A stretch of 64,000 nt of DNA from Rhizobiaceae bacterium (GTDB taxonomy: Bacteria; Pseudomonadota; Alphaproteobacteria; Rhizobiales; Rhizobiaceae), in NCBI GenBank assembly GCA_019635715.1, contig JAHBYY010000007.1, positions 30,055 to 94,054 of the forward strand, read 5' to 3'. A model generated the notes under the pieces. It was not told where the DNA came from. It made no database searches and worked only from the letters and a program-made list of their open reading frames with translations. The number at the start of each line of letters is the position of its first letter. Position 1 is the first letter of the stretch. Below, piece by piece: positions 36,292 through 45,312 of this stretch. The position numbers and the translations under genes were made by a program.

Positions 36292-37239
36292 TCAGGCCCG
36301 GCAGGCGCCGCGCGGTTCCGCGGCGTCGATCCCGAAGCTGCGCAGAGAATCGGCAAGCGCGGCGGCATCGAAACCGCGGCCGATCACCACAAGTCCGTCC
36401 GTCGCCTCCCGGTCCTCCGCCTTCAATTCGGAGAGTTCGACGGACCGGCCCGCCGCCTGCAGCAGGATCCGCCGTCCTCCCGAAGCGACGACGCCCTTCA
36501 CCCGCAGGACCGACTCGCCGCGCGCATGCAGCAGGGCCGAGAGCCAGAGGGCAAGGGCGGAAAGATCGGGCGCGGGACCGAGGTCGAGCGTCGCCGCGAC
36601 GATTTCACCGCCGCTGGCGCGGGCATCCGGCCCATCCAGCGGCTCCGGTACGATGTCGTCCGCCACAGGCAGCTCGACCTCGACGCCGCGCTCGGCCGCG
36701 AAGAGGTGGGCGCGGGGCACGAAGGCGCGCAGCGAGGCGACGAGCCGCGCCGCATCGCCGGGCAAGGCGGCGGGCAGCTTGGTCAGGATGATGGCGTCCG
36801 CCGCCTCGACCTGCCTGAGCGCGAGTGGCTCGGAGCGCAGCAGATCGCGCGCCGCGGCGGCATCGAGCGTCGACACCGTCTCGCCGACCAGGATCCGGTC
36901 GGCGAGTTTCGGGTCGCCTCGCACGGCCTCGACGATGCGGGCCGGCTCTGCCAGTCCGCTCGTCTCCAGGACGATGTGGCGCGCGCCGCCGTCGAGCATG
37001 GTGCCGAGCAGGTCGAGCAGGGGCTGGCGCTGCGTGCAGCAGGCGCAGCCGCCGGCCAGGATATGCAGCCGGCGTGCCGGCAGCAGGCGGTCGTCGACGG
37101 GCAGGTCCGCCGCCTCGTTGACGATGACGTCGACGCCGTCGAACGCTCCGTGGCGAAGCTGATGCGCCAGCCATGTCGTCTTTCCGGAGCCGAGGAAGCC
37201 GGAGAGGATGGTGAGCCGGGCGGGCGCGGCGTGGTTCAA
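36292..37239 (-). CDS. CobW/COG0523-family GTP-binding metallochaperone
   Basis: A 315-residue G3E GTPase. P-loop SGFLGSGKTTW lies near the N-terminus, the metal-binding GGCACC (CxCC type) follows, ETSGLAEP is the switch region and ILTKLP takes the place of the NKxD motif. A C-terminal CobW domain is present. The start appears to be TTG at 37239, which overlaps the TGA of the preceding gene (TTGA), suggesting coupled translation. Members deliver Zn, Co or other metals; which one is not visible. Confidence 0.85.
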   Translation of the reverse strand: MNHAAPARLTILSGFLGSGKTTWLAHQLRHGAFDGVDVIVNEAADLPVDDRLLPARRLHILAGGCACCTQRQPLLDLLGTMLDGGARHIVLETSGLAEPARIVEAVRGDPKLADRILVGETVSTLDAAAARDLLRSEPLALRQVEAADAIILTKLPAALPGDAARLVASLRAFVPRAHLFAAERGVEVELPVADDIVPEPLDGPDARASGGEIVAATLDLGPAPDLSALALWLSALLHARGESVLRVKGVVASGGRRILLQAAGRSVELSELKAEDREATDGLVVIGRGFDAAALADSLRSFGIDAAEPRGACRA

Positions 37240-37538
37240 AACGCAGGCCTGCGAACCGTCGAAAGCGTTGAGGCCGCCAGAGGATCGAGCGGGTGGCCGA
37301 GCAACGCCTCCGCCGCCTCCCACACGCCGTCGAGATCGCGAATTCGCACCTGGCGCCCGCCGCGCGTGGCCACCCTCAGGTCGCCCGGCCCCACCTTCAG
37401 GTCGAGGCCGTGGGCGGCAAGCACGGACCGGGCGGTCGCGATGCCGCGTGCCGACCAGCCGGCCGGATCCTGCCCGGCAACCACGCAGGCTTGCACCCAC
37501 AGACCCGTCGTTCGATCTGTTCCGCATACGAGGCACAT
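37236..37538 (-). CDS. Small cysteine-containing protein coupled to cobW
   Basis: A frame of 100 residues from ATG 37538, beginning MCLVCGTDRT (CxxC) with a third Cys in QACVVAG. I do not recognise a family. It overlaps the cobW start by four bases, which supports a real gene and a link to metal handling. The frame continues upstream to 37721 without recognisable content. It might be a remnant of a longer gene. Confidence 0.45.
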   Translation of the reverse strand: MCLVCGTDRTTGLWVQACVVAGQDPAGWSARGIATARSVLAAHGLDLKVGPGDLRVATRGGRQVRIRDLDGVWEAAEALLGHPLDPLAASTLSTVRRPAF

Positions 37539-38012
37539 GCCTGCTCGACCTCTGGAATTCGCGCCCGGATACTGATCCGCCAACGGCCGCCGGCCACGCG
37601 AAGCGCCCTCCGAGCTGGACACGGATCTGATGTTGGTCCCGACAGGAGCCGACGACAGCATACTGTCCGGTGATCCGGCTTGTCCACCGGCCGACGGCGC
37701 CCTGAAGATACGGCCGACCAATCTGCGCCTGCCTTGAAGCGCTTGTCTTCAAGATCGATCGCTACCCGTCGAACACGCTCGACGAAGGCATTTCCCAACG
37801 ATTCGTCGTTTGGAGAGTGGCGATGGTAGCGGAGGTCTGTTTTGCCACAACCCTCCGACCGAAAATCACGTTACTTTTGCATGGTGTGAGGCGATTCGGC
37901 GACGATGCAGCAAGAAAGTAGCCTAGGTTTCATCCAAGGCAACGTCGGTATTGAACATCTGACTTCGATGGGTGCTCAATGGTCGCGCGAATAGTAGCAT
38001 CGGGGCCAGAAA
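37539..38012. other. Gap with the left end of a low-GC insertion
   Basis: No gene is recognised in these 474 bases. GC is high up to about 37820 and falls after the sequence TGGTAGCGGAGG (37824-37835), a copy of the tRNA-Met 3' end. A plus-strand frame crossing the repeat is open to a stop near 37920 but resembles nothing I know. Confidence 0.4.
37824..37835. repeat. attachment-site-like direct repeat (distal copy)
   Basis: TGGTAGCGGAGG here is identical to the complement of the tRNA-Met 3' end at 39114-39125; allowing one mismatch the match extends to 15 bases (37821-37835). Both copies have the same orientation, as attL/attR of an element inserted at a tRNA 3' end would. Confidence 0.65.
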
Positions 38013-39017
38013 TTGCAGTTCGAATATACTGATCCACAAACTGAGTTCGAGGCACTGATCGGAGGCCACTTCTCTATTAACGCCTTCGGCGTGATCGAAC
38101 CCGGAGGTGAGGCCAGATTTCATGATTTTTTAGAACGGTCATCTCCTCCACCAAGGACGACTGTGTATATCGACTCCTCCGGCGGTGATGTGAATGCGGC
38201 CATTGGGATCGGCCGATTGATCCGAGCGGCGTGGATGCATACGGCAATAGGCAATTATGTGCTTCGGGGAAGGAATGAATTCGTAGCAGAGAGAGAACAT
38301 CTACCCGGGCGGTGCATGAGCGCGGCTACTCTAATTTACCTCGGCGGAAAGCTTAGGTATTTCAATGCAGATGCTCAATTTGGCGTGCATCAATTTTCCT
38401 TCCGAAACCCATCTCCAGACGATTTGGGGCGATCACAGATCCTGTCCGCGAAGATAGCATTGTATGTGGTTGAAATGGAGGTATCACCCGAGTTTCTAGA
38501 ATTGTCATCTTCGGTTCTCAGCAACCAGATCAAGCTTGTGGATGAGGTGATCTTACGCCGCTTGAAAGTCGTTACCGGTGGGGAAACTGATGTCACTTGG
38601 AGCGTACAAGGGCGAGCTGGTGGTCTGTACGTTCGAGGCGAGCGGGATTCGCTTTATGGTCACCACAAAGTGATGCTGCACTATCATAAGGGTTCCGGGT
38701 TCCTCTTTCATGCAGTGATCGAGGCACAAGGTCGTGAACGAGAACTTACGACATTTCCACTGGTAGAGATCGTTGTTAACGGCGAGGACAATCGCATCGA
38801 CATCTCGCAGCGAGCCTTACGAACGAGTGTGGGAATCTATGTCAATGTGATGTGCAACCTGTCGCAGGTAGAAGCGCGCATGCTGGCATTTTCAAACAGC
38901 TTTGGTGTTCAAGTAAGAGCTTCGAACGAAGCGCCGGTGTTTCTTGGAATAGCTGCGATGTCCACAGAAGGCGGAAAAGAGCAGTTGGCGTCCTTTTTCG
39001 AGACTCTTTGCAAGTAG
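38013..39017 (+). CDS. ClpP-fold serine protease-like protein with unknown C-terminal domain
   Basis: A 334-residue protein. The N-terminal half has a ClpP/crotonase-like pattern: YIDSSGGDVNAAIGIGRLI, the probable nucleophile S103 in GRCMSAATLIYLGG and H126 in FGVHQFSF. Residues from about 180 to the end form a domain I do not recognise. No signal peptide is seen. Start is TTG at 38013: an in-frame stop lies 5 codons upstream and no ATG is available before the protease motif. Codon use and base composition differ from neighbours, pointing to transfer. Function unknown; a cargo or defence role would be a guess. Confidence 0.75.
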   Translation: MQFEYTDPQTEFEALIGGHFSINAFGVIEPGGEARFHDFLERSSPPPRTTVYIDSSGGDVNAAIGIGRLIRAAWMHTAIGNYVLRGRNEFVAEREHLPGRCMSAATLIYLGGKLRYFNADAQFGVHQFSFRNPSPDDLGRSQILSAKIALYVVEMEVSPEFLELSSSVLSNQIKLVDEVILRRLKVVTGGETDVTWSVQGRAGGLYVRGERDSLYGHHKVMLHYHKGSGFLFHAVIEAQGRERELTTFPLVEIVVNGEDNRIDISQRALRTSVGIYVNVMCNLSQVEARMLAFSNSFGVQVRASNEAPVFLGIAAMSTEGGKEQLASFFETLCK

Positions 39018-39113
39018 CCGGCGCAGCCGATTAACGGATCAGGTGTTGGAGGCAGTGTCGGGGAGATGGCCGACAATGGGTGCAAAATCCGCTAAGATAT
39101 TGATTTTAAACGT

Positions 39114-39190
39114 TGGTAGCGGAGGAGGGATTCGAACCCCCGACACAAGGATTATGATTCCTCTGCTCTAACCGACTGAGCTACTCCGCC
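39114..39190 (-). tRNA. tRNA-Met (anticodon CAT, elongator type)
   Basis: A full 77-base cloverleaf with encoded CCA: acceptor GGCGGAG / CTCCGCT (one G-U pair), D-stem GCTC/GAGC, anticodon loop ATCATAA, T-loop TTCGAAT. The CAT anticodon could mean Met or lysidine-Ile; the body matches the alphaproteobacterial elongator Met form. Its 3' end serves as the boundary repeat of the insertion just downstream. Confidence 0.95.
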
Positions 39191-39528
39191 ACACCGGCGC
39201 GCGCCGGAAGCAGGCGCGGTATAGGGGGCGCGGCGGAACGATGTCAAGCCGTCCTCGGCGTCGTGTCGCCCGCATCCGAATTGTCCGGGACTGGCACCGC
39301 GCGGGTCGTCCTGTCTTGCCGGCCCGGTGGCGGGAGTTGCCGATCAACCGGACGGCGTCGCCGTGGCGTCTTGCCATGTGGTCCGTGCGGCGCGTCCGCC
39401 GCGAATGAATTCGCGTATGCGCCTGAAACCAAACGTGCGCGCCACGGGGTTGAGCTTCGGGGGCCGGCTGGGCTATTGCGGGCCAGCGTTCCACCTGTCC
39501 GGGGTTCGACATTCAAAGCTATGCCTGC
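39191..39528. other. Gap without a recognised gene
   Basis: About 338 high-GC bases between the tRNA 5' end and the oxidoreductase gene. They should hold the promoter of the tRNA (minus) and of the oxidoreductase (plus). I see no gene, strong palindrome or repeat. Confidence 0.4.
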
Positions 39529-40491
39529 ATGAAGCCGCGTATCGCCGTTCTCGGATGCGGATATTGGGGGGCGAACCATGTCCGGACGCTGAAGTCGCTC
39601 GGACATCTCCATGCCGTCTCCGACGCGAATCCCGCCCGCGCCGAAGGCTTTGCCGTCGACCATGATTGCCTGGCGATCGCGCCCGACGCGCTGTTCGACG
39701 ATCCGGCGATCGACGCGGTCGTCATCGCGCTGCCGCCGCAATTCCACGCCGACATGGCCATCCGCGCCATCAGGGGCGGCAAGGACGTGCTGGTCGAAAA
39801 GCCGATCGCGCTGACGGTCGCCGATGCCGAGCGCGCCGTGGCAGAGGCCAGGGCGGCGGGGCGCCTGTTCATGACCGGCCATGTGCTGCGCTTCCATCCG
39901 GCCTTCGAGACCCTCAAGACGCTGATCGACGCGGGCGAGCTCGGCGAGGTGCGCTACATCCACTCGCATCGTCTCGGGCTCGGCAAGTTCCACACCGAGA
40001 ACGACGCGCTGTGGGATCTCGCCCCGCACGATCTGTCGATGATCCTGGCCATCACGGCGCAGTCGCCGTCCGAGGTGCGGGGGGAGGGCGCGGCGCTGCT
40101 CGACCGGCTGAGCGATTTCGCGCATCTGCACATGCTCTTTCCGAGCGGCCTGCGCAGCCATCTCTTCGCCTCACGGCTCAACCCCTATCGCGAACGCCGC
40201 CTGACGGTGGTCGGCGACAAGGCGATGGCGGTGTTCGACGACGTCGAGCCGTGGGCGCGCAAGCTCGCCGTCTACCGGCACGCGATCTGGCAGGACAACG
40301 GCCAGTGGGCGGCGACGACCAACGAGCCGACCTACATTCCCGTGGCCGACGGCATGCCGCTGACGCGGGAGCTCGAGCACTTCATCGATTGCATCCGCAC
40401 ACGCACGCAGCCGCGCACCAGCGGCGAGGAAGGCATCGAGGTTTTGCGGATCCTGACGGCCGGCACGGTCGCACATGGCGGCGAGCGGTAG
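39529..40491 (+). CDS. Gfo/Idh/MocA-family oxidoreductase
   Basis: A 320-residue NAD(P)-dependent sugar or nucleotide-sugar dehydrogenase-like protein. GCGYWGANHVR is the N-terminal dinucleotide site and VEKPIALT holds the catalytic Lys of the EKP motif; a His in APHDLSMI fits the catalytic pair. It resembles WlbA-type UDP-GlcNAc-uronate dehydrogenases, which act in surface polysaccharide synthesis, but no polysaccharide genes are nearby. Start ATG 39529 lacks a clear ribosome site. Confidence 0.87.
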   Translation: MKPRIAVLGCGYWGANHVRTLKSLGHLHAVSDANPARAEGFAVDHDCLAIAPDALFDDPAIDAVVIALPPQFHADMAIRAIRGGKDVLVEKPIALTVADAERAVAEARAAGRLFMTGHVLRFHPAFETLKTLIDAGELGEVRYIHSHRLGLGKFHTENDALWDLAPHDLSMILAITAQSPSEVRGEGAALLDRLSDFAHLHMLFPSGLRSHLFASRLNPYRERRLTVVGDKAMAVFDDVEPWARKLAVYRHAIWQDNGQWAATTNEPTYIPVADGMPLTRELEHFIDCIRTRTQPRTSGEEGIEVLRILTAGTVAHGGER

Positions 40492-40565
40492 ATCGGCCGC
40501 CGGGCGGTCCGGACGGCCGCGGGCCGGGATCGCCGAGCGTCCGGCCTGCGTCGCGGATGCCCGGC

Positions 40566-41756
40566 CTATATGGCGGCGATGCCCGGACGCTGCCCGTCCA
40601 CACGGGCGACTGCGCCGTCCAGAACCCCGGCGCGCTCCGTCCGCTCGATGAAGCCGCCGCCGAACACCCGCGCGTCCTTGCCGTCGCCGTCGTAGAGCAC
40701 GCAGGCCTGTCCAGGAGACACGCCCGCCTCGCCCTCGGCGAGCTCGATCCAGGTGACGCCGTCGCGCCTGCAAAGCACGGCCGGCCGCGGCGGCCGGGTG
40801 GAACGGACCTTGGCGTGGAGCTCGATGCCGGTCCGGCCCGCGTCGTCGAGATCGGCGTCGCCGAGCCAGTTCAGGCCGCGCAGATAGAGCCGGCGGGTCT
40901 CCAGCGCGGCGCGCGGTCCGACGACGACGCGCGCCAGGTCGGCGTCGAGACGGACGACGTAGAGCGGTTCGCCGGACGCGATGCCGATGCCGCGGCGCTG
41001 GCCGACCGTGTAGCGCAGGATGCCCTCGTGGCGGCCGAGCACGCGGCCGTCGACATGGACGATGTCTCCCGGCGTCGCGGCGGTCGGGCGCAGCTTGGCG
41101 ATGATGTCGGTGTACCTGCCCTGCGGAACGAAACAGATATCCTGGCTGTCCTGCTTGTCGGCGACCGACAGGCCGAGTTCGGCGGCGATGGCGCGCACCT
41201 CGGCCTTGCCGAGATGGCCGAGCGGGAAGCGCAGATAGTCGACCTGCTCCTGCGTGGTGGCGAACAGGAAATAGCTCTGGTCGCGGTCGGTGTCGACGGG
41301 CCGGTAGAGCGCCCGGTGGGGGCCGTTCGGACGGCTGCGGATGTAGTGGCCGGTCGCCAGCGCGGCCGCGCCAAGCTCGCGCGCCGTGCCGAGCAGGTCG
41401 GCAAACTTGACCGTCTGGTTGCAGGCGACGCAGGGGATCGGCGTCTCGCCGGCCAGGTAGCTCGCGGCGAAGGGATCGATGACCGCCTCGCGGAAGCGCT
41501 GCTCGTAGTCGAGCACGTAGTGGGGAATGCCCAGCGTCTCGGCGACGCGGCGCGCATCGTCGATGTCGCGGCCGGCGCAGCACGAGCCCGGGCGGTGCGT
41601 CGCCGCGCCATGGTCGTAGAGCTGCAGCGTCATGCCGACGACGTCGTAGCCTTCCCGCTTCAGCAGGCCCGCGACCACGGAGGAATCGACCCCGCCGGAC
41701 ATCGCCACCACGACGCGGGTGTCCTCGGGCCGTCCGGGCAGGTCTAGGCTGTTCAT
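40566..41756 (-). CDS. mnmA: tRNA 2-thiouridylase MnmA
   Basis: A 396-residue MnmA, which puts sulfur on U34 of tRNA-Lys, -Glu and -Gln. PP-loop MSGGVDSSV binds ATP; the catalytic cysteines are in PCVACNQ and [12 protein letters not shown], and GHYIRS binds tRNA. The ATG at 41756 gives the usual start [12 protein letters not shown]; an upstream ATG at 41819 would add 21 unconserved residues. It is divergent from sciP, a common rhizobial arrangement. Confidence 0.96.
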   Translation of the reverse strand: MNSLDLPGRPEDTRVVVAMSGGVDSSVVAGLLKREGYDVVGMTLQLYDHGAATHRPGSCCAGRDIDDARRVAETLGIPHYVLDYEQRFREAVIDPFAASYLAGETPIPCVACNQTVKFADLLGTARELGAAALATGHYIRSRPNGPHRALYRPVDTDRDQSYFLFATTQEQVDYLRFPLGHLGKAEVRAIAAELGLSVADKQDSQDICFVPQGRYTDIIAKLRPTAATPGDIVHVDGRVLGRHEGILRYTVGQRRGIGIASGEPLYVVRLDADLARVVVGPRAALETRRLYLRGLNWLGDADLDDAGRTGIELHAKVRSTRPPRPAVLCRRDGVTWIELAEGEAGVSPGQACVLYDGDGKDARVFGGGFIERTERAGVLDGAVARVDGQRPGIAAI

Positions 41757-41959
41757 CGCGCCGGTTTCCAAGGGTTGCAGCGTGGCGTTTTGCCAATCTG
41801 CGGGAGATAGGTCAAGCAATCCACCGGTTCCAGACCGGAACTCGGGCCGTCCTTGCCGGGGTCGACGGGATATGCGGCTTTTGAAAGGCGGGCTTAGGCA
41901 ATTTTTAAAGCTAACGGCGTATGGTGGCTGCGATTAGGTCTGCGCATTTTGTAGAGAGT

Positions 41960-42238
41960 ATGATGACCGATCTGGTTAGGCCGCGAGTCAAGTATGTCAT
42001 TGGGCCCGACGGCAGTCCGCTTACCATTGCCGATCTTCCGCCCACGAATACGCGGCGGTGGGTCATACGGCGCAAGGCCGAAGTGGTTGCGGCGGTGCGC
42101 GGCGGTCTTCTCAGCCTCGAGGAAGCCTGTCAGCGCTACAAGCTGACGACCGAGGAATTTCTGTCCTGGCAGGCGTCGATCGACGAGTATGGGCTTGCCG
42201 GCCTCAGGACGACCCGCATCCAGCAATATCGCCACTGA
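41960..42238 (+). CDS. sciP: CtrA inhibitor SciP (DUF1153)
   Basis: A 92-residue DUF1153 protein, small and basic with a helix-turn-helix core (RWVIRRKAEVVAAV, LSLEEACQRYKLT) and the conserved end TTRIQQYRH. In Caulobacter SciP binds CtrA and blocks RNA polymerase recruitment at CtrA promoters. Two adjacent ATGs (41960, 41963) follow AGAGAG. ctrA itself lies 2.4 kb away in this window. Confidence 0.93.
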   Translation: MMTDLVRPRVKYVIGPDGSPLTIADLPPTNTRRWVIRRKAEVVAAVRGGLLSLEEACQRYKLTTEEFLSWQASIDEYGLAGLRTTRIQQYRH

Positions 42239-42497
42239 CCCGCCGCCGCATCGGCGGCCAGCTTGCGGCCGCTGTTCCGGGCCGCCACCGATTGCGACGC
42301 CGGCCGTCCCCGGCGGCCGACAGCCAGCGGGACCCCGGCAATGCCGCCGGGTTCCAGAGCATGTTGCAGGCTACCGGATCCGGGGGATGATCGGATCGGA
42401 CCTGCGCTCCCTCCACCACTTCGTGGTCCCCGCTTCGCAAAGGAGGATTGCAGGTGCGGCTTGCACGCCCATCCAGGCCGAGCCGTCCCGACACGCT

Positions 42498-42893
42498 CTA
42501 GAGAAGCCAATCGGGCCGCGTTTTATCCAGCAAAATCATGAATATAAGGCCGCCGACGATCGAAATGTTCTTGCAGATCTGAACGTATTGCGGGAAGACG
42601 AAGGCGCCATGCTCGTCATAGATATGACGATGTTCGAGCCAGGTTGCCCAGACGGTGAACCCCACCCAGACCAGCGCAACGGCCCAGACGGCGAAGTCAA
42701 AAGCGAGGCAGAGGCTGCCGACCAGTTCCATTGTGATGACGATCGCCGCGCACAGCGCGGGATACGGGAAGTTGAAACCCTTCATCTTCTCGGTGAAGCC
42801 GGCGAAATGGAAGAGCTTGAACAGGCCCGCGCCCGTCCAGATACCGCAGGTCAGCAGGCGTCCGACGAGATATGCGATTTCCTGGTCTTCCAT
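42498..42893 (-). CDS. DoxX-family membrane protein
   Basis: A 131-residue inner-membrane protein with four hydrophobic helices of the DoxX type, including GRLLTCGIWTGAGLFKLF and an acidic/His loop EHRHIYDEHG. DoxX proteins are linked to thiol or redox homeostasis, but roles vary. It stands alone between sciP and a repeat-bearing gap. Confidence 0.8.
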   Translation of the reverse strand: MEDQEIAYLVGRLLTCGIWTGAGLFKLFHFAGFTEKMKGFNFPYPALCAAIVITMELVGSLCLAFDFAVWAVALVWVGFTVWATWLEHRHIYDEHGAFVFPQYVQICKNISIVGGLIFMILLDKTRPDWLL

Positions 42894-43303
42894 GTCTCGA
42901 CACCCCCCTGTCGTCGCCGGTGCGAGGACCGTTGCGGCCGGAAGCGCGATCGGCGCCGGGCGGCGTCAACCGGCAAGGGCCGGAAGCGATCATCGTAGGG
43001 CCGTTCCTGCCCAGGTGAAATCGCTCTGTTTCCCGTTTTGGCCAATTGACCGGCTGGGTGCGATGGACAGGCGTGGAGCGCTTTGCGCCAAGCTGTCCGG
43101 ATGGATCGGCCCGCCCGCCCGTCGCCGTGCGAGCAAATGCCGCGAAGTCGCCCGCCCGGGACCGGATGGTTTTCCCGACCTGCGTTTCCGGGCCGTGATG
43201 CCAAAGCGCGTCGCGTCAAACCGGACTCAGGCGACGAGCTTTACGTTTTGTTTCGATGCATGTCGTTGTCCCGAAACCGGTTCCCACGTTCGGGCGACGT
43301 GCA
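42894..43303. other. Gap holding a rhizobial palindromic repeat
   Basis: Of these 410 bases the first 360 show no gene or clear structure. The last about 50 form an imperfect palindrome listed separately, which ends on the stop codon of the PqiA-like gene. Confidence 0.45.
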
Positions 43304-43304
43304 T
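43256..43304. repeat. Intergenic palindromic repeat
   Basis: Arms ATGCATGTCG + CCCGAA (43256-43275, split by a TTGT bulge) and TTCGGG + CGACGTGCAT (43289-43304) pair with one mismatch. I recognise it as a common Rhizobiales intergenic repeat type (memory, not a search). It reaches the stop codon of the gene at 43304-43750 and may act as a transcript-end hairpin. Confidence 0.65.
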
Positions 43305-43750
43305 TAGGATTGCTCGTCCCGACGTTTCGCCAGGCCGGACGCCGCCGCGGTCAGCACCGCCGACGCCGCGAAAAACCATAGGCCCGGCCGGGTGAAGGCC
43401 GTGGCGACCCCGCTGGTCTTGGCGGCGAAGACGACAAGTGCCACCAGCACCACGTCCAGCATCGACCAGTTTGACAGGGTCCGGAACCAGCCGGGGACGC
43501 GGGCCGTGCTCGTGGCATAGGAAGCGACGTGCAGCAGGCCGAGCTTGAGTGCCGGGCAGACGATCGAGACGAGCGCGATCACCGCCGCGAGCAGGACGTC
43601 GCCATCGTCGAACAGCCCACGGACGATGCCGACAAGCGACGGCTCGTCGCTGAACAGAAACAGCCTGTCGACCCGGATCAACGGCAGGGCGATGCCGAGG
43701 GCGAAGCAGAAGGTCGCCAGGAACAGCACGATCGGCAGAAGAAGCGGCAT
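43304..43750 (-). CDS. PqiA-like (paraquat-inducible protein A) membrane protein
   Basis: A 148-residue protein with four hydrophobic helices and the PqiA-type blocks PALKLG and LSNWSMLDVVLVALVV. Full PqiA has two such domains; this is a single one. PqiA proteins work with MCE proteins in lipid transport across the envelope, but no MCE gene is adjacent. Start ATG 43750 has only a weak ribosome site. Confidence 0.75.
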   Translation of the reverse strand: MPLLLPIVLFLATFCFALGIALPLIRVDRLFLFSDEPSLVGIVRGLFDDGDVLLAAVIALVSIVCPALKLGLLHVASYATSTARVPGWFRTLSNWSMLDVVLVALVVFAAKTSGVATAFTRPGLWFFAASAVLTAAASGLAKRRDEQS

Positions 43751-43802
43751 CGCGCCGCTCTACAGGAAGCGCGGGCCCTGCGGAAGCCGCGGCCGCGCGG
43801 CC

Positions 43803-44180
43803 TCAGCCGATCATGGCGCTGCGGGCATGCGGCTCGGCCTCGCGGACCTTGCCGTCGCGCGTCTCCAGCGCCTGCGCCTTGGAAAGCTCCGCTTCAGCTT
43901 CACGCAGTAGAGCTTGCGCGGTCGTCCTTTGATCGGCGAGGTCCGTCTGGGAGTTCTTCAGATTGTCGCGGCGCAGGCGGGCGGCCTTGGCGAAGGTTGG
44001 ATAGGCGAAGTGATTGACGTCGACGATGCCGGACTTCTTTTCCTCCGCGAGGATCTGCGCGTCGAGTTCGTTGGCCATTCGCTCGAACTCGGCGATCATG
44101 AGGTCGAGCTGGGCGAGTTGACGGCGCTTCTCGTTGACCTGGAACTGTTTCAAGCGAACCAGATTCCCACGTGACTTCAT
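43803..44180 (-). CDS. fliJ: FliJ-like flagellar export chaperone
   Basis: A 125-residue, highly charged, mostly coiled-coil protein beginning MKSRGNLVRLKQFQV. Size, start and location beside ctrA match the protein annotated as FliJ in rhizobia and Caulobacter relatives. FliJ helps the flagellar type III export ATPase. No other flagellar gene is in the window, so the symbol rests on resemblance and context. Confidence 0.7.
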   Translation of the reverse strand: MKSRGNLVRLKQFQVNEKRRQLAQLDLMIAEFERMANELDAQILAEEKKSGIVDVNHFAYPTFAKAARLRRDNLKNSQTDLADQRTTAQALLREAEAELSKAQALETRDGKVREAEPHARSAMIG

Positions 44181-44616
44181 GTCCTCAAACTCCGACGACG
44201 CAACGCATTACTCGACACACCCGACCGAGGACGAGGCGCAACCGCACTCCCGGCTGCGAACCCCGCCACTTGGCAAACGAAACCCTAAGAAAAACGCAGG
44301 GCGGTAACCATTCGTTTACGGGCATCGTTAATCATATGGGGCAGGGCTTAAGGGGCGGTAAAAATCGCCGACCTGACGGCCAGTTGGTTGGCAGGAAATT
44401 CGGTCGAATCACCTAATGTGGTCCCGGGACGCCGGTCGAAGCGAGTTAACCCTGATTTTCTGGCGGAAATCAGGATGGTAGAGCCGAAGGTTGACGTGCA
44501 GAATGCGGAAAGCCGTCACGAGCAGGTTTTGTTAACCATTGCGTGGCAGCCTTCGGAACGGACAATTGCTGCTCCTGCGCCCAGCGAGGGGCGCGGCGGC
44601 AGAAAAGGGGACCTAG
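44181..44616. promoter_or_regulatory. ctrA promoter region
   Basis: A 436-base gap upstream of ctrA, divergent from the FliJ-like gene. It contains a GANTC site for CcrM (GAATC, 44406-44410) and several CtrA-like words: TAAC-N7-TTAC (44305-44319), GTTAAC (44445-44450) and GTTAACCAT (44531-44539). In Caulobacter ctrA is controlled by CtrA itself and by CcrM methylation; the same logic is inferred here. Confidence 0.6.
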
Positions 44617-45312
44617 ATGCGCGTTCTGCTGATTGAAGACGACAGTGCAACCGCTCAGAGCATCGAGCTGATGCTGAAGTCGGAGAGCTTCAACGTCTAC
44701 ACGACGGACCTGGGCGAAGAGGGCGTCGATCTCGGCAAGCTCTACGACTACGACATCATCCTCCTCGACCTGAACCTGCCCGACATGTCGGGCTACGAGG
44801 TTCTGCGCACGCTGCGGCTCTCCAAGGTCAAGACCCCGATCCTGATCCTGTCCGGCATGGCCGGCATCGAGGACAAGGTGCGCGGCCTCGGTTTCGGCGC
44901 CGACGATTACATGACCAAGCCGTTCCACAAGGACGAGCTGGTCGCGCGCATCCATGCGATCGTTCGCCGCTCCAAGGGCCATGCGCAGTCGGTCATCGCC
45001 ACGGGCGACCTGATCGTCAATCTCGATGCAAAGACCGTCGAGGTCGGCGGGCAGCGCGTCCATCTGACCGGCAAGGAGTACCAGATGCTGGAGCTCCTTT
45101 CGCTGCGCAAGGGCACCACGCTGACCAAGGAAATGTTCCTCAACCACCTCTACGGCGGCATGGACGAGCCCGAGCTGAAGATCATCGACGTCTTCATCTG
45201 CAAGCTGCGCAAGAAGCTGGACCATGCGTCCGGCGGCCAGAACTACATCGAGACGGTCTGGGGGCGCGGCTATGTCCTGCGCGAACCGGAAGACATCCGC
45301 GAAAGCGCCTGA
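44617..45312 (+). CDS. ctrA: Cell-cycle master regulator CtrA
   Basis: A 231-residue OmpR-type response regulator whose sequence is almost diagnostic: [20 protein letters not shown] at the start, D51 in [15 protein letters not shown] as phospho-acceptor, KPFHKDEL, and a DNA-binding domain with [19 protein letters not shown]. It controls cell division, DNA replication start and flagellum genes. It receives phosphate through ChpT (47271-47927) and is inhibited by SciP (41960-42238). AGGGGA precedes its ATG. Confidence 0.97.
   Translation: MRVLLIEDDSATAQSIELMLKSESFNVYTTDLGEEGVDLGKLYDYDIILLDLNLPDMSGYEVLRTLRLSKVKTPILILSGMAGIEDKVRGLGFGADDYMTKPFHKDELVARIHAIVRRSKGHAQSVIATGDLIVNLDAKTVEVGGQRVHLTGKEYQMLELLSLRKGTTLTKEMFLNHLYGGMDEPELKIIDVFICKLRKKLDHASGGQNYIETVWGRGYVLREPEDIRESA

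Larger units (their letters stand above)
37824..39125. mobile_element. Small tRNA-Met-associated genomic insertion
   Basis: About 1.3 kb of visibly lower GC than its surroundings, bounded by the 12-base direct repeat that is the 3' end of tRNA-Met. It carries one gene, a ClpP-like protease, and no integrase. It may be a remnant of a larger integrative element or a satellite moved by a helper integrase (inference). Confidence 0.6.

Noticed and set aside
37740-37922. Open plus-strand frame crossing the left repeat of the tRNA-linked insertion
   Set aside because: No clear start, no recognisable family, and it spans a proposed insertion boundary, so it is probably chance.
42239-42497. GC-rich stretch between sciP and the DoxX gene with small dyads such as ACCAC-TTC-GTGGT
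   Set aside because: The dyads are short and there is no T-run or repeat-family match that I can support.
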